Assembly: GCF_024347435.1 (NCBI RefSeq)
Contig: NZ_AP025480.1
Coordinates: forward strand, 2,046,001-2,110,000
DNA from: Vibrio cyclitrophicus
GTDB lineage: Bacteria; Pseudomonadota; Gammaproteobacteria; Enterobacterales; Vibrionaceae
DNA: 64,000 nucleotides
Reading direction: 5' to 3'
The notes beneath the pieces were generated by a model, which saw nothing but the letters and a program-made list of their open reading frames with translations, had not been told where the DNA came from and searched no databases. Within the stretch, counting starts at the first letter, position 1, and the number at the start of each line of letters is the position of its first letter. Positions 8,350 through 16,842 of this stretch are shown one piece after another. The position numbers and the translations under genes are program-made.

Positions 8350-10032
8350 GTGAATATCGACGTTGTTTTTCTGCTAGAACAAAACCCTATCCTTCTCATC
8401 TTTGTTGTTTTATCGATTGGTTTAGCCATTGGTAAAATTCGTTTCGGTAGCCTCCAACTCGGCAACTCAATCGGTGTTCTGATTACTTCCCTTATCATGG
8501 GACATCTGGGTTTTTCGTTTAATGCAGATGCGCTCACTATTGGCTTTATGCTCTTCATTTACTGTGTTGGTATCGAAGCCGGGCCTAATTTCTTCGGTAT
8601 CTTCTTCAGAGACGGTAAGCATTACCTTATTCTTAGCCTTGTCGTACTCTCTACCGCAATTGCTTTAACGTATTTCAGCAGCCACTACCTTGGTTTAGAC
8701 TTTGGCTTATCAGCAGGCATGATGGCGGGAGCCCTAACGGCAACGCCGATATTAGTTGGTGCTCAAGATGCTCTCAATTCTGGGATTGCAGAATTACCAA
8801 GAAATATGGATTTAGGTTTGATCATCGAAAACCTTTCTGTGGGTTATGCGATGGCTTACTTAGTCGGCTTAATCAGTATGATTATGTTCGCTCGCCTCAT
8901 TCCAAAACTTCAAAAAGTAAACCTGCATGACTCAGCAGAGCAAATCGCTCAAGAACGCGGTCTAGGGGCATCTGGCCAACGTAAGGTTTATCTTCCAATA
9001 ATTCGTGCTTACCGCGTGGGACCAGAGCTTATATCTTGGACAGACGGTAAGAACCTGCGTGAACTAGGTATCTATCGTCAAACGGGTTGTTACATTGAAC
9101 GTATTCGCCGTAACGGTATTCTCGCCCACCCTGATGGTGACGCAATTTTGCAAGAAGGCGATGAGATTGCATTGGTAGGCTTCCCTGATAGCCACGCTCG
9201 TCTCGACCCAAGCTTCCGTAATGGTAAAGAAGTTTTCGACCGTAACCTTCTCGATCTACGAATCGTAGAAGAAGAGATCGTCGTTAAAAGTGACAATATC
9301 GCAGGTAAACGTCTTTCAGATCTCAATCTGTCTGAGTATGGCTGTTTCCTTAACCGCGTAGTTCGAGCTCAAATTGAAATGCCGATGGACTTAAACATCG
9401 TGCTTTCCAAAGGCGACGTGCTGCAAGTGAGTGGTGAAAAGAGTCGTGTTCACGGCTTAGCTGAGAAAATTGGTTTCATCTCGATCCACAGCCAAATGGC
9501 AGACTTGATGGCTTTCTGTAGCTTCTTCATTCTGGGCATTTTGTTTGGTTTGATCACCATGACATTCGGTCAGGTTTCGTTTGGCTTAGGCAATGCAGTC
9601 GGCCTGCTATTGTCGGGGATCATGCTTGGCTTCTTAAGAGCAAACCACCCTACCTTTGGTTACGTACCTCAGGGTGCGTTAAACATGGTCAAAGACCTCG
9701 GTTTGATGTTCTTTATGGTCGGTATAGGTTTAAGCGCCGGTGGCAAGATATTCGAGCACTTAACCCAAGTTGGACCACAGGTCATTGGTATTGCTCTGGT
9801 GGTGAGTGTTCTACCAGTATTCTTCGCCTACTTGGTCGGCGCTTATGTGCTGAAGATGAACCGAGCTTTATTATTTGGAGCCATCATTGGCGCTCGAACC
9901 TGCGCGCCTGCGATGGATATCGTAAACGACCACGCTCGCTCAACCATTCCGGCTCTGGGTTATGCAGGTACCTATGCGATAGCCAATATATTGATGACCT
10001 TAGCGGGTACCTTCATCATCATTATTAGCTAA
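8350..10032 (+). CDS. ybjL: YbjL-type aspartate:alanine exchanger family transporter
   Basis: A 560-residue inner-membrane protein of the AspT/YidE/YbjL family. Two hydrophobic AspT-type halves (about residues 10-185 and 380-560) flank a soluble part containing two RCK/TrkA-C-like domains (about 205-375). Each membrane half has a conserved acidic or glycine-rich turn ([21 protein letters not shown]), a sign of internal duplication. The sequence resembles E. coli YbjL along its length. AspT itself exchanges aspartate and alanine; the substrate of YbjL orthologues is not established. It starts with GTG. In E. coli it also neighbours grxA; here an insertion sequence separates them. Confidence 0.85.
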   Translation: MNIDVVFLLEQNPILLIFVVLSIGLAIGKIRFGSLQLGNSIGVLITSLIMGHLGFSFNADALTIGFMLFIYCVGIEAGPNFFGIFFRDGKHYLILSLVVLSTAIALTYFSSHYLGLDFGLSAGMMAGALTATPILVGAQDALNSGIAELPRNMDLGLIIENLSVGYAMAYLVGLISMIMFARLIPKLQKVNLHDSAEQIAQERGLGASGQRKVYLPIIRAYRVGPELISWTDGKNLRELGIYRQTGCYIERIRRNGILAHPDGDAILQEGDEIALVGFPDSHARLDPSFRNGKEVFDRNLLDLRIVEEEIVVKSDNIAGKRLSDLNLSEYGCFLNRVVRAQIEMPMDLNIVLSKGDVLQVSGEKSRVHGLAEKIGFISIHSQMADLMAFCSFFILGILFGLITMTFGQVSFGLGNAVGLLLSGIMLGFLRANHPTFGYVPQGALNMVKDLGLMFFMVGIGLSAGGKIFEHLTQVGPQVIGIALVVSVLPVFFAYLVGAYVLKMNRALLFGAIIGARTCAPAMDIVNDHARSTIPALGYAGTYAIANILMTLAGTFIIIIS

Positions 10033-10070
10033 TCTCTTAGGTGTTAAGAGCGCTTTAGGTTAGATATTTT

Positions 10071-10108
10071 TAATGCACTAATTCACCTTTGGATTAGTGC
10101 ATTTTTAT
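10071..10108 (+). terminator. intrinsic terminator after ybjL
   Basis: An 11-bp stem, AATGCACTAAT / ATTAGTGCATT, with a 10-nt loop and a following T tract (TTTATTA). It lies about 40 bases after the ybjL stop. Confidence 0.85.
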
Positions 10109-10203
10109 TACTCGTTATATTCTTCTCTTTCCCTATCTTTCTCATCTGTCTTTTAGCTCTCTGCGCATATCAAATCAGCTCGTCATTTTTCTCAAACTAC
10201 AGA

Positions 10204-10237
10204 TAAAAAAATAGGCGCTCAATGAGCGCCTATTTCG
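10204..10237 (-). terminator. intrinsic terminator after fabV
   Basis: The stem AAATAGGCGCTCA / TGAGCGCCTATTT with a very short loop has a run of T on the minus strand, about 20 bases beyond the fabV stop. Confidence 0.85.
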
Positions 10238-10256
10238 TTTTATTCGATTGTTCGAA

Positions 10257-11459
10257 TTAGATGTCAGCTACATCAAATTCAACCGCTGTATCAACGTCGG
10301 CTTCGTAATCCACACCTTCAACACCAAAACCGAATAACTTCAAGAACTCTTCTTTGTACTCGACGTAGTCTGTCAGTTCTTTTAGGTTTTCAGTTGTGAT
10401 TTGAGGCCATAGGTTACGGCAATGTTCTTGGATGTCGTCACGAAGTTCTAGGTCGTCTAGGCGTAGACGGTTCACTTCATCAACTTCTGCAGCGCTACCG
10501 TCTTCTTTGTATAGACGTTGGCTGAACATGCGGAAGATCTGTTCCATACAACCTTCGTGGATACCTTCTTCACGCATCTTCTTGAACACCATAGCGATGT
10601 AAAGAGGCATAACAGGGATAGCCGAGCTTGCTTGAGTCACAACAGACTTAAGAACAGCAACGTTTGCTGTACCGCCAGTTTGGCCTAGCTTCTCGTTTAG
10701 CACTGATGCTGCACGGTCTAGATCCATCTTCGCTTTACCTAGCGCGCCATCCCAGTAGATTGGCCACGTTAGTTCAGTACCGATGTAGCTGTAAGCAACT
10801 GTCTTACAACCGTCAGCTAGAACACCAGCTTCTGAAAGTGCGTTGATCCAAAGTTCCCAATCTTCACCGCCCATTACAGTAACAGTGTCTTTAATCTCTT
10901 CTTCAGTAGCAGGCTCTACGCTTGCTTCAATGATCAGGTCTTTGTTCGTATCAACAGCCGTTGATGTGTATGTTTCACCGATAGGTTTTAGAGCTGAACG
11001 AATCACTTCACCAGTCTCTGGCATTTTACGCACTGGAGATGCCAGTGAGTACACAACCATATCGATTTGGCCTAGATCTTCTTTGATCAGGTCAATTGTT
11101 TTCTGTTTCGCTTCGTTAGAGAAAGCATCACCATTAAGGCTCTTTGAATACAGGCCTTCTTCTTTAGCAAGCTTGTCGAACGCTGCTGAGTTGTAATAAC
11201 CAGCTGTGCCCGGCTTTTTCTCAGTACCGGCTTTCTCGAAGAAAACACCGATAGTTGAAGCGCCGCCACCAAATGCAGCCGCAATACGTGAAGACAAGCC
11301 GTAGCCACTTGAAGAGCCAACAACTAATACACGTTTAGGTGCGTTTGCGATTGGGCCTTGAGCTTTTGTGTAAGCAATTTGTTCTTTTACATTAGCTTCA
11401 CAACCGACTGGATGTGTTGTAGTACAGATGAATCCGCGAATTCGAGGTTTGATGATCAT
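10257..11459 (-). CDS. fabV: enoyl-ACP reductase FabV
   Basis: NADH-dependent trans-2-enoyl-ACP reductase that catalyses the last step of each fatty-acid elongation cycle. The 400-residue protein opens with [20 protein letters not shown], has the NAD-binding turn [22 protein letters not shown], and carries the FabV active site Y-x8-K. From the ATG at 11459 these residues are Tyr235 and Lys244, the numbering published for V. cholerae FabV, which supports this start over the TTG at 11465. The ribosome site GGAAG lies 6 nt upstream. FabV enzymes are generally insensitive to triclosan. The second IS copy ends 188 bp upstream, leaving a short promoter region. Confidence 0.93.
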   Translation of the reverse strand: MIIKPRIRGFICTTTHPVGCEANVKEQIAYTKAQGPIANAPKRVLVVGSSSGYGLSSRIAAAFGGGASTIGVFFEKAGTEKKPGTAGYYNSAAFDKLAKEEGLYSKSLNGDAFSNEAKQKTIDLIKEDLGQIDMVVYSLASPVRKMPETGEVIRSALKPIGETYTSTAVDTNKDLIIEASVEPATEEEIKDTVTVMGGEDWELWINALSEAGVLADGCKTVAYSYIGTELTWPIYWDGALGKAKMDLDRAASVLNEKLGQTGGTANVAVLKSVVTQASSAIPVMPLYIAMVFKKMREEGIHEGCMEQIFRMFSQRLYKEDGSAAEVDEVNRLRLDDLELRDDIQEHCRNLWPQITTENLKELTDYVEYKEEFLKLFGFGVEGVDYEADVDTAVEFDVADI

Positions 11460-11637
11460 ATTCAACTTCCTTAAAAAATCAGGTTAAGGATAAAAGTTTC
11501 GTACGCAAATGGCATCTAATTTCTGTAAAAATGTGGTGAAAATGCAAGTGGTTGGAGCACTCAACTGATATTTGCTGACTAAGTCACCATTTGTTAACGC
11601 ATCTATTGCGACTTCTGCGACAAAAACAAAAAAGGCA

Positions 11638-11647
11638 CCTTATTAGG
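11638..11647. repeat. left target duplication of IS copy 2
   Basis: CCTTATTAGG, repeated at 13089-13098. It equals the 4-nt loop TATT plus three stem base pairs on each side of the former fadE terminator. Confidence 0.9.
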
Positions 11648-11705
11648 TAACACTGATCATTTAAGCATTTTCCTGATCAGTTGAACGATCCTGCAGATGG
11701 TTGAC

Positions 11706-11737
11706 AATACCCTTAAGCACTTCTGTTTAAGGGTATT
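11706..11737 (+). promoter_or_regulatory. leader hairpin sequestering the transposase ribosome site, copy 2
   Basis: A perfect 11-bp stem (AATACCCTTAA / TTAAGGGTATT), loop GCACTTCTGT, followed by TTTT and then ATG at 11742. The AAGGG ribosome site (11729-11733) lies in the 3' arm, 8 nt before the ATG. A TTGACA box at 11701 lies just outside the stem and may be the -35 of a native promoter whose transcript would start inside or after the hairpin; its -10 is not clear. Confidence 0.6.
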
Positions 11738-11741
11738 TTTT

Positions 11742-13079
11742 ATGCTGTCACACTGGTTAATCGATGTTGACGATTTTGCTAATCCAGAATCTCTTTCTTT
11801 GTTCCAAAAAGACCTTCCGCTAGATTGGATAAACCAAGCTTTATCTGAAACGAACAAAGCGAGTATGCGTCGTAGAAAGTTACCTGCCGAACTTGTTGTA
11901 TGGTTAGTCGTTGGTATTGGTCTCTATCGAGATAGACCGATTACCGATGTACTCGATAAACTCGACCTCAAATTGTCTAACTCATTGGGTGAGTCTATTG
12001 CACCTAGTGCGATTCCCCAGGCGAGAAAGCGCCTCACCGCTAAACCTTTAGAGTCATTATTCTCAATCACAGCAAAGCACTGGACACAGTCGGAAGATGC
12101 GGGTGATAAATGGAATGGTTTGAGCCTATTTTCAATTGATGGCACACAGTTTAGAACGCACGATAACCCAAGCTTAGCTGAGCATTATCAATATGTTTAC
12201 TACCGAAAAGACAGGCACACTGAATATCCAATCGTTCGAATGTGCGCACTCACATCCCTACGGAGTCGACTTATTCATGATGTGGCTTTTGGGGAAAGTT
12301 CTAAAGGTGAAATTAGCTATGCAAAAGATTTAATTTCATCAGCTGTCCCGAATTCATTGACCATTTTTGACCGTTGCTACCTGAGCGCAGAGCTTATGCT
12401 TAACTGGCAACGAGAGCATGGGACAAGTCACTGGATGACGCCCATAAAGTCGAATGTGAAGTATGAAACCATCGAGCAACTCGATGATGATGGGCGAGAT
12501 CTGATTGTAGAGATGAAAGTCTCTCCACAAGCTAGAAAGCAAGACCCGAGCCTCCCGGAAACGTGGAAAGCGAGGCTGGCTCTATACCCCGATGATGGTG
12601 AACAACAACCCAATCATATACAAGGGCTGCTGACTTCTCTAACAGATAGAAAATACAGTTTAAAATCATTATTAGACGTGTACTTCGAAAGGTGGGAAAT
12701 CGAGAAGAGTTATGGCGAGATTAAGCATGACATGCTTGAAGATGAAATTCTGCTCCGCAGTCAATCTGTAGAGGGTGTAAAGCAAGAGGTATGGGGTATC
12801 CTTATCGCGTATAACTTAATCCGTCTGGAGATTAGCCGAATAGCAAAAGAGGCAGAAGTCTCACCACTTAGGATAAGCTTTACGATGGCACTTCGAGATA
12901 TTCAAGATGAGCTAATGTGGTGTGCTATCGCTTCTCCAGGTTCTATTCCCAAAAAGCTGCGAGCTATGAGAGAGCGAGTGAAACGTTATATTTTGCCCGA
13001 AAAACAAAAACGGCCCAAAGGTAGGACCGTTCGTTTTAGTAAGACTCGCTACACTGTGCGATCTAAACACCTTAAATGA
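11742..13079 (+). CDS. IS4-family DDE transposase, copy 2
   Basis: A 445-residue intact transposase, identical to copy 1 except for one Ile-to-Val change. It has an N-terminal IS4 domain, then catalytic Asp133, Asp210 and Glu321 with the Y-x2-R-x3-E-x6-K signature. It is transcribed towards the 3' end of fadE. The ATG at 11742 follows the leader hairpin; the longer frame from 11697 would be translated through that hairpin and lacks a ribosome site. Confidence 0.9.
   Translation: MLSHWLIDVDDFANPESLSLFQKDLPLDWINQALSETNKASMRRRKLPAELVVWLVVGIGLYRDRPITDVLDKLDLKLSNSLGESIAPSAIPQARKRLTAKPLESLFSITAKHWTQSEDAGDKWNGLSLFSIDGTQFRTHDNPSLAEHYQYVYYRKDRHTEYPIVRMCALTSLRSRLIHDVAFGESSKGEISYAKDLISSAVPNSLTIFDRCYLSAELMLNWQREHGTSHWMTPIKSNVKYETIEQLDDDGRDLIVEMKVSPQARKQDPSLPETWKARLALYPDDGEQQPNHIQGLLTSLTDRKYSLKSLLDVYFERWEIEKSYGEIKHDMLEDEILLRSQSVEGVKQEVWGILIAYNLIRLEISRIAKEAEVSPLRISFTMALRDIQDELMWCAIASPGSIPKKLRAMRERVKRYILPEKQKRPKGRTVRFSKTRYTVRSKHLK
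13000..13031 (-). terminator. terminator-like hairpin in the IS right end, copy 2
   Basis: The same structure as at 6804-6835: AACGGTCC / GGGCCGTT plus a T-rich tract, read on the minus strand. It meets transcripts running out of fadE and could replace the fadE terminator broken by this insertion. Confidence 0.6.
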
Positions 13080-13088
13080 TAGGTGTTG

Positions 13089-13098
13089 CCTTATTAGG
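13089..13098. repeat. right target duplication of IS copy 2
   Basis: An exact copy of 11638-11647 (CCTTATTAGG), followed by TGCCTTTT, the other arm of the former fadE terminator. Confidence 0.9.
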
Positions 13099-13119
13099 TG
13101 CCTTTTATCGTTTCTTTAT

Positions 13120-15402
13120 CTAAGCAACGCTATTTAGCTTAGGTTTTAACTCTTTTCGCGTCAAAGTTTCACTAAAGTCATGACTGAAGTGGTCAACTTG
13201 AATCGCGGTGTAACGCAGTTTATCAGCAGCGACAATTTGGTCGACTTCTTCTTGCGTTAGAACATCGGCAGCAAGTGCTTGAGCCAGTTTGTCGGCCAGC
13301 AAGCCTTTACGAGCCACTTTGCCTTCTTTCACTGCTTTGAAGATCTTACGTTCCAGAGGCTTGATGCTGTACATCGCGTTAAAAGCGTTCTCCATAAGAC
13401 CAATACTGTCATCCTCTTCCTTGCCGATGTAGCAAAGATGAGTCAGACGTTCACGGTGCGCTCCCGGAGTCATCAAGCTTTCAGCTAATTGAACCGTTAG
13501 ATTGTCACTCGGTTTTTCAAAGTGGTTACCTACAGGGAAAACTAAACCTTTCAGCACTTTCCCAACCATCTTGTTAGGGAAGTTACGGTACGCTTCTTGT
13601 AGTGACTTAGCCGCATTGTGGAAACAGTGTTGAACTGCGTAGTGTACGTAGTCTAGATCAGCTTGTTGACGACCTTCATCCTCGTACTTCTTAAGCGCAG
13701 CCGAAGCCATGTATAGGTAACTTAGGCCATCGCCCAAACGTGCAGAGATAAGTTCTTTACGTTTCAGCTCACCACCTAGCGTCAGCATTGCGAAATCCGC
13801 ACTGACAGCAAGCGCACGGCTCAAACGAGTTAGATCTTGGTAGTAAGGTTTCGTTGGACCACTCATGTCGGCTTTAATAAATTTAGAGCCAGTTAATGCT
13901 GCACCAAAAGCACCGAATGTGTTCTTAGTTGCGTGTGAGATATGCTTGAACAACAAGCTATCAAAGTCTTTTGCACCTTGCTTCTCATCTGGGTTCGCAG
14001 CCGCTTCCATTTCGCTCAATACGTATGGGTGACAACGTGTCGCACCTTGACCGAAGATCATCAGGTTACGAGTTAGAATGTTCGCACCTTCTACTGTGAT
14101 TGCAACTGGAATACCTAGGTAAGGCGCAGCCAAGTAGTTCATTGGGCCATCTTGAATTGCACGACCTGAATGGGTATCCATTGAGTCATTCAAAATAGTA
14201 CGTGCCATTTCTGTCATGTGATATTTCGCGATAGCCGTTACGATACCCGGCTTCTCTTTCATATCAAGTGAAGTGGTTGTCAGTGTACGAGTCGCTTCTA
14301 ATAGATACGTTAAGCCACCAATACGGCCTAGGCTCTCTGCAACACCTTCAAACTTACCAATCGACATACCGAACTGCTTACGAACATAAGCGTACGCACC
14401 GGTCGTTTTCGCTGTTAGGTGGCCCATCGCCGTGCCAAGTGCGGGTAATGAGATACCGCGACCTGCAGACAGACATTCCACCAGCATACGCCAGCCTTTA
14501 CCTGCGTAATCTGCGCCACCGATTAGCCATTCCATAGGAATAAATACATCGTGACCGCGTGTTGGACCATTCATAAACGCAAGACCAAGTGGATCATGAC
14601 GCTCACCGATCACAACACCTTCGTGGTCTGCTGGGATAAGCGCACAAGTGATACCGATGTCTTCTTTGTCACCCAGTAGCTTTTCTGGATCGTGCAGTTT
14701 GAAAGCCAGGCCAAGTACCGTAGCCACTGGTGCTAGCGTAATGTAACGCTTGTTCCAGTTAAGCTTGATGCCAAGTGTCTCTTTGCCTTCGTGCATACCC
14801 ATACACACAGTGCCTACATCAGGGATACCGCCTGCATCAGAACCCGCTTCAGGGCCTGTTAATGCGAAACATGGTATATCTGTACCGTCAGCTAGACGTG
14901 GAAGCCAGTAATCTTTTTGAGCTTGAGTACCGTAGTGAGACAGTAGCTCACCAGGCCCAAGAGAGTTTGGAACCATTACCGAAACCGCAGTACTGATACT
15001 GCGAGTCGCAATCTTAGTTACGATAGTAGAGTTTGCGTGCGCTGAAAATTCACGACCGCCGTATCCTTTCGCAATAATTAACGAGAAGAAACGCTCTTTG
15101 CGTAAGAAGTTCCAAACTTCCTCGGGAAGGTCTCGGTCTTCTTTTACAATTTGGTGGTCATCAAGCATAGCGAGCAGGGTCTCAAGTTCATTGTCCATGA
15201 ACGATTGCTCTTCTGCTGTTAGCTGAGGTTTTGGATATTGATGCAGCTTAGTGAAATCTGGTTTACCAGAAAACAGCTCTCCGTCCCACCAAACACTACC
15301 CGCTTCCATCGCTTCTTTCTCGGTGCTAGATAGTGGTGGTAGTACTTTTTTAAAGAGTTTAAAAGCTGGGTCACTTACCCATTTTTGTCTTAGAGAGCTC
15401 AT
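13120..15402 (-). CDS. fadE: acyl-CoA dehydrogenase FadE
   Basis: FAD-dependent acyl-CoA dehydrogenase that starts each beta-oxidation cycle by forming the trans-2 double bond. The 760-residue protein has the acyl-CoA dehydrogenase core (FALTGPEAGSDAGG flavin/substrate loop at about 178-191, then the helical C-terminal domain) and a long extra C-terminal region typical of FadE (DUF1974). E. coli FadE is about 814 residues; this form is shorter and lacks the N-terminal hydrophobic segments. The ribosome site AAGGATC supports ATG 15402. An imperfect inverted repeat, TTCAC-N10-GTGAA (15419-15438), lies just before the start. It lies 55 bp downstream of a TetR gene on the same strand, a probable operon. 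Confidence 0.92.
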   Translation of the reverse strand: MSSLRQKWVSDPAFKLFKKVLPPLSSTEKEAMEAGSVWWDGELFSGKPDFTKLHQYPKPQLTAEEQSFMDNELETLLAMLDDHQIVKEDRDLPEEVWNFLRKERFFSLIIAKGYGGREFSAHANSTIVTKIATRSISTAVSVMVPNSLGPGELLSHYGTQAQKDYWLPRLADGTDIPCFALTGPEAGSDAGGIPDVGTVCMGMHEGKETLGIKLNWNKRYITLAPVATVLGLAFKLHDPEKLLGDKEDIGITCALIPADHEGVVIGERHDPLGLAFMNGPTRGHDVFIPMEWLIGGADYAGKGWRMLVECLSAGRGISLPALGTAMGHLTAKTTGAYAYVRKQFGMSIGKFEGVAESLGRIGGLTYLLEATRTLTTTSLDMKEKPGIVTAIAKYHMTEMARTILNDSMDTHSGRAIQDGPMNYLAAPYLGIPVAITVEGANILTRNLMIFGQGATRCHPYVLSEMEAAANPDEKQGAKDFDSLLFKHISHATKNTFGAFGAALTGSKFIKADMSGPTKPYYQDLTRLSRALAVSADFAMLTLGGELKRKELISARLGDGLSYLYMASAALKKYEDEGRQQADLDYVHYAVQHCFHNAAKSLQEAYRNFPNKMVGKVLKGLVFPVGNHFEKPSDNLTVQLAESLMTPGAHRERLTHLCYIGKEEDDSIGLMENAFNAMYSIKPLERKIFKAVKEGKVARKGLLADKLAQALAADVLTQEEVDQIVAADKLRYTAIQVDHFSHDFSETLTRKELKPKLNSVA

Positions 15403-15457
15403 AGTTCAGATCCTTTTGTTCACTATATTGTTTGTGAATATTTTACTTTTTATTGTT

Positions 15458-16087
15458 TTATTCTTTTGCTGACATACCAGCGGCTAAATATGGAATGAGA
15501 ATATCGACCACTGATTTCGCATCTATCTTTCTGTCATAGTCATTCTCTGCAATTTCTATGAGGGCTTGGCTAGATGCCATGGTGAACACACAAGTCCCTA
15601 GGGTGAAGTGCAATCGCCAAAATAACTGTTCTTGAGTAAGGTTCGGATTCGCCTTCATTACTGATGTCGTAAACAAAGAAAGTACTTCGCTATAACGAGT
15701 AGTAATAAACCAACGCAGGTGCCCTTGCACATCCGTATAGCCTCTACCGATAAGCAACATGAAGCGACTCGTACCGTTTGGTCTAACATCGTTGAGTGCT
15801 CTTAATGGCTGTCTTAAAGACTCAAACACGTCACTCATAGAATACGTTTCGTTCAAGTTTAAGTTCACTAGCGCATCTTGTAGAGCTGGCATGAATGCCT
15901 CTAAGTACCGATTGAGTACCGCACGAACCAGAGTTTTCTTATCGCCAAAGTGGTAATTCACTGAAGCTAAATTGACATTGGCTTTACCCGTAATGGTACG
16001 TAAAGAGGTGTCATTAAAACCGTGCTCAGCGAATAAGCCTTCAGCCACATCTAAGATTTTGTCTTTGGTTGTACTTCTTGGTGCCAT
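15458..16087 (-). CDS. TetR-family regulator, PsrA-like
   Basis: A 209-residue one-domain repressor, probably controlling fadE and itself in response to a fatty acyl ligand. The helix-turn-helix is near residues 25-50 (TSLRTITGKANVNLASVNYHFGDKK). The sequence and the fadE neighbour resemble PsrA-type fatty-acid regulators. The frame can begin at GTG 16096, but ATG 16087 gives the common MAPRSTTKDKI start; neither has a strong ribosome site. A PsrA-like operator overlaps its promoter region (16103-16116). The ligand assignment is inference. Confidence 0.75.
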   Translation of the reverse strand: MAPRSTTKDKILDVAEGLFAEHGFNDTSLRTITGKANVNLASVNYHFGDKKTLVRAVLNRYLEAFMPALQDALVNLNLNETYSMSDVFESLRQPLRALNDVRPNGTSRFMLLIGRGYTDVQGHLRWFITTRYSEVLSLFTTSVMKANPNLTQEQLFWRLHFTLGTCVFTMASSQALIEIAENDYDRKIDAKSVVDILIPYLAAGMSAKE

Positions 16088-16102
16088 TTCAATCACTCGT
16101 AT

Positions 16103-16116
16103 TAAACAACTGTTTG
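16103..16116 (-). promoter_or_regulatory. candidate PsrA-type operator
   Basis: On the minus strand CAAAC-AGTT-GTTTA matches the described PsrA pattern (G/C)AAAC-N2-4-GTTT(G/C) except for the last base. It lies 15 bases upstream of the TetR start, where autorepression would be expected. The operator role is inferred. Confidence 0.5.
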
Positions 16117-16245
16117 AAATATACTCTTAGTACATTTATTTAACAAGCAAGCAACATCACATTTTCACAAATTGGTCGTACCAGTTGGAAGAAGTCGACA
16201 CTAACCAATTGAATCGATGTGTGTTTACAAAAAAAGGAAAAATTA

Positions 16246-16311
16246 ATGAATTTTCTTGGAACTGAAATAGAAATGGAGGGTCATAAATTAAGTAGAAAAC
16301 AGAGTATTTAG
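16246..16311 (+). CDS. possible 21-residue small ORF
   Basis: ATG follows AAAGGAAA at good spacing and encodes 21 residues (starting MNFLGTEIEMEG, ending KQSI). A strong terminator lies 83 bases downstream. It could be a small protein, or just part of a small RNA. No family recognised, and chance is a real alternative. Confidence 0.25.
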   Translation: MNFLGTEIEMEGHKLSRKQSI

Positions 16312-16393
16312 AAGTTTAACAGGCCGTCAAACTTGTTCTTCTCACTGCTTTCTTAATTACTGCATTTTCCTTATTAACTCCTATACTTGTATC

Positions 16394-16425
16394 CGCCCAA
16401 ACCGTGTTGGTTTGGGCTTTTTTTT
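16394..16425 (+). terminator. orphan intrinsic terminator, possible sRNA 3' end
   Basis: A 9-bp stem, GCCCAAACC / GGTTTGGGC, with loop GTGTT and a tract of eight T. The nearest upstream gene (the TetR gene) runs in the other direction, so this terminator must end a transcript that starts within about 300 bases upstream. Confidence 0.75.
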
Positions 16426-16842
16426 GTTTGTTGTTTAGAGTGAAACCTTACTTGCCCTTCTTCACAGCTACAACTACAAACTAAACAGCGCGATCGATTC
16501 TTTATATATTGTCATTTTTTACTGAAAATCGAACTACCACGCTTGGCACATTGCTATCACTGAGATACGTATTTCAAACAACCCCCTAACCAACGTTTAT
16601 CAATCTCTGCCCAAGCCGAATTCTAGCCTTGCATTTATTTTCAACACATCTACTCGAAGCTTACCACCTGTCACAACTGGTAAATTAATCAATAGCGATA
16701 GAGACTTACATTCGAAATAAAGCCAACAAACTTAGCAATTTCTAGCAGATGTCCTAAGCTTCGTTTAATACCCTTCTCAATTAAGTAGTTAAACGCTAGT
16801 TGAGAGGAGGCGGGAGCTTTTAAAAGTAGAAGGAGACCTACT

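Larger units (their letters stand above)
11648..13088 (+). mobile_element. IS4-family insertion sequence, copy 2
   Basis: The same 1441-bp element as 6747-8187, in the opposite orientation. A perfect 10-bp target duplication flanks it. Removing it restores the terminator AAAAGGCACCT-TATT-AGGTGCCTTTT, which with its T tract on the minus strand terminated fadE. As in copy 1, the left end of the element abuts the T-tract side of the terminator and the right end faces the terminated gene. Confidence 0.92.
16088..16842. other. long intergenic region before tolC
   Basis: 755 bp without a normal-sized gene. It holds the PsrA-like operator, a 21-codon open frame with a ribosome site (16246-16311), and a strong plus-strand terminator at 16394-16425 that belongs to no annotated gene. 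The rest (16430-16842), probably the tolC promoter, has no recognisable structure. Confidence 0.5.

Noticed and set aside
10843..11196. 117-residue plus-strand ORF inside fabV
   Set aside because: Antisense shadow of fabV; no ribosome site or family.
6747..13088. Composite transposon formed by the two inverted IS copies
   Set aside because: Each copy has its own, different target duplication on both sides, so they inserted independently; the genes between (ybjL, fabV) are ordinary chromosomal genes.
15419..15438. Inverted repeat TTCAC-N10-GTGAA as a second operator before fadE
   Set aside because: It does not fit the PsrA pattern well and may be chance; mentioned in the fadE entry only.
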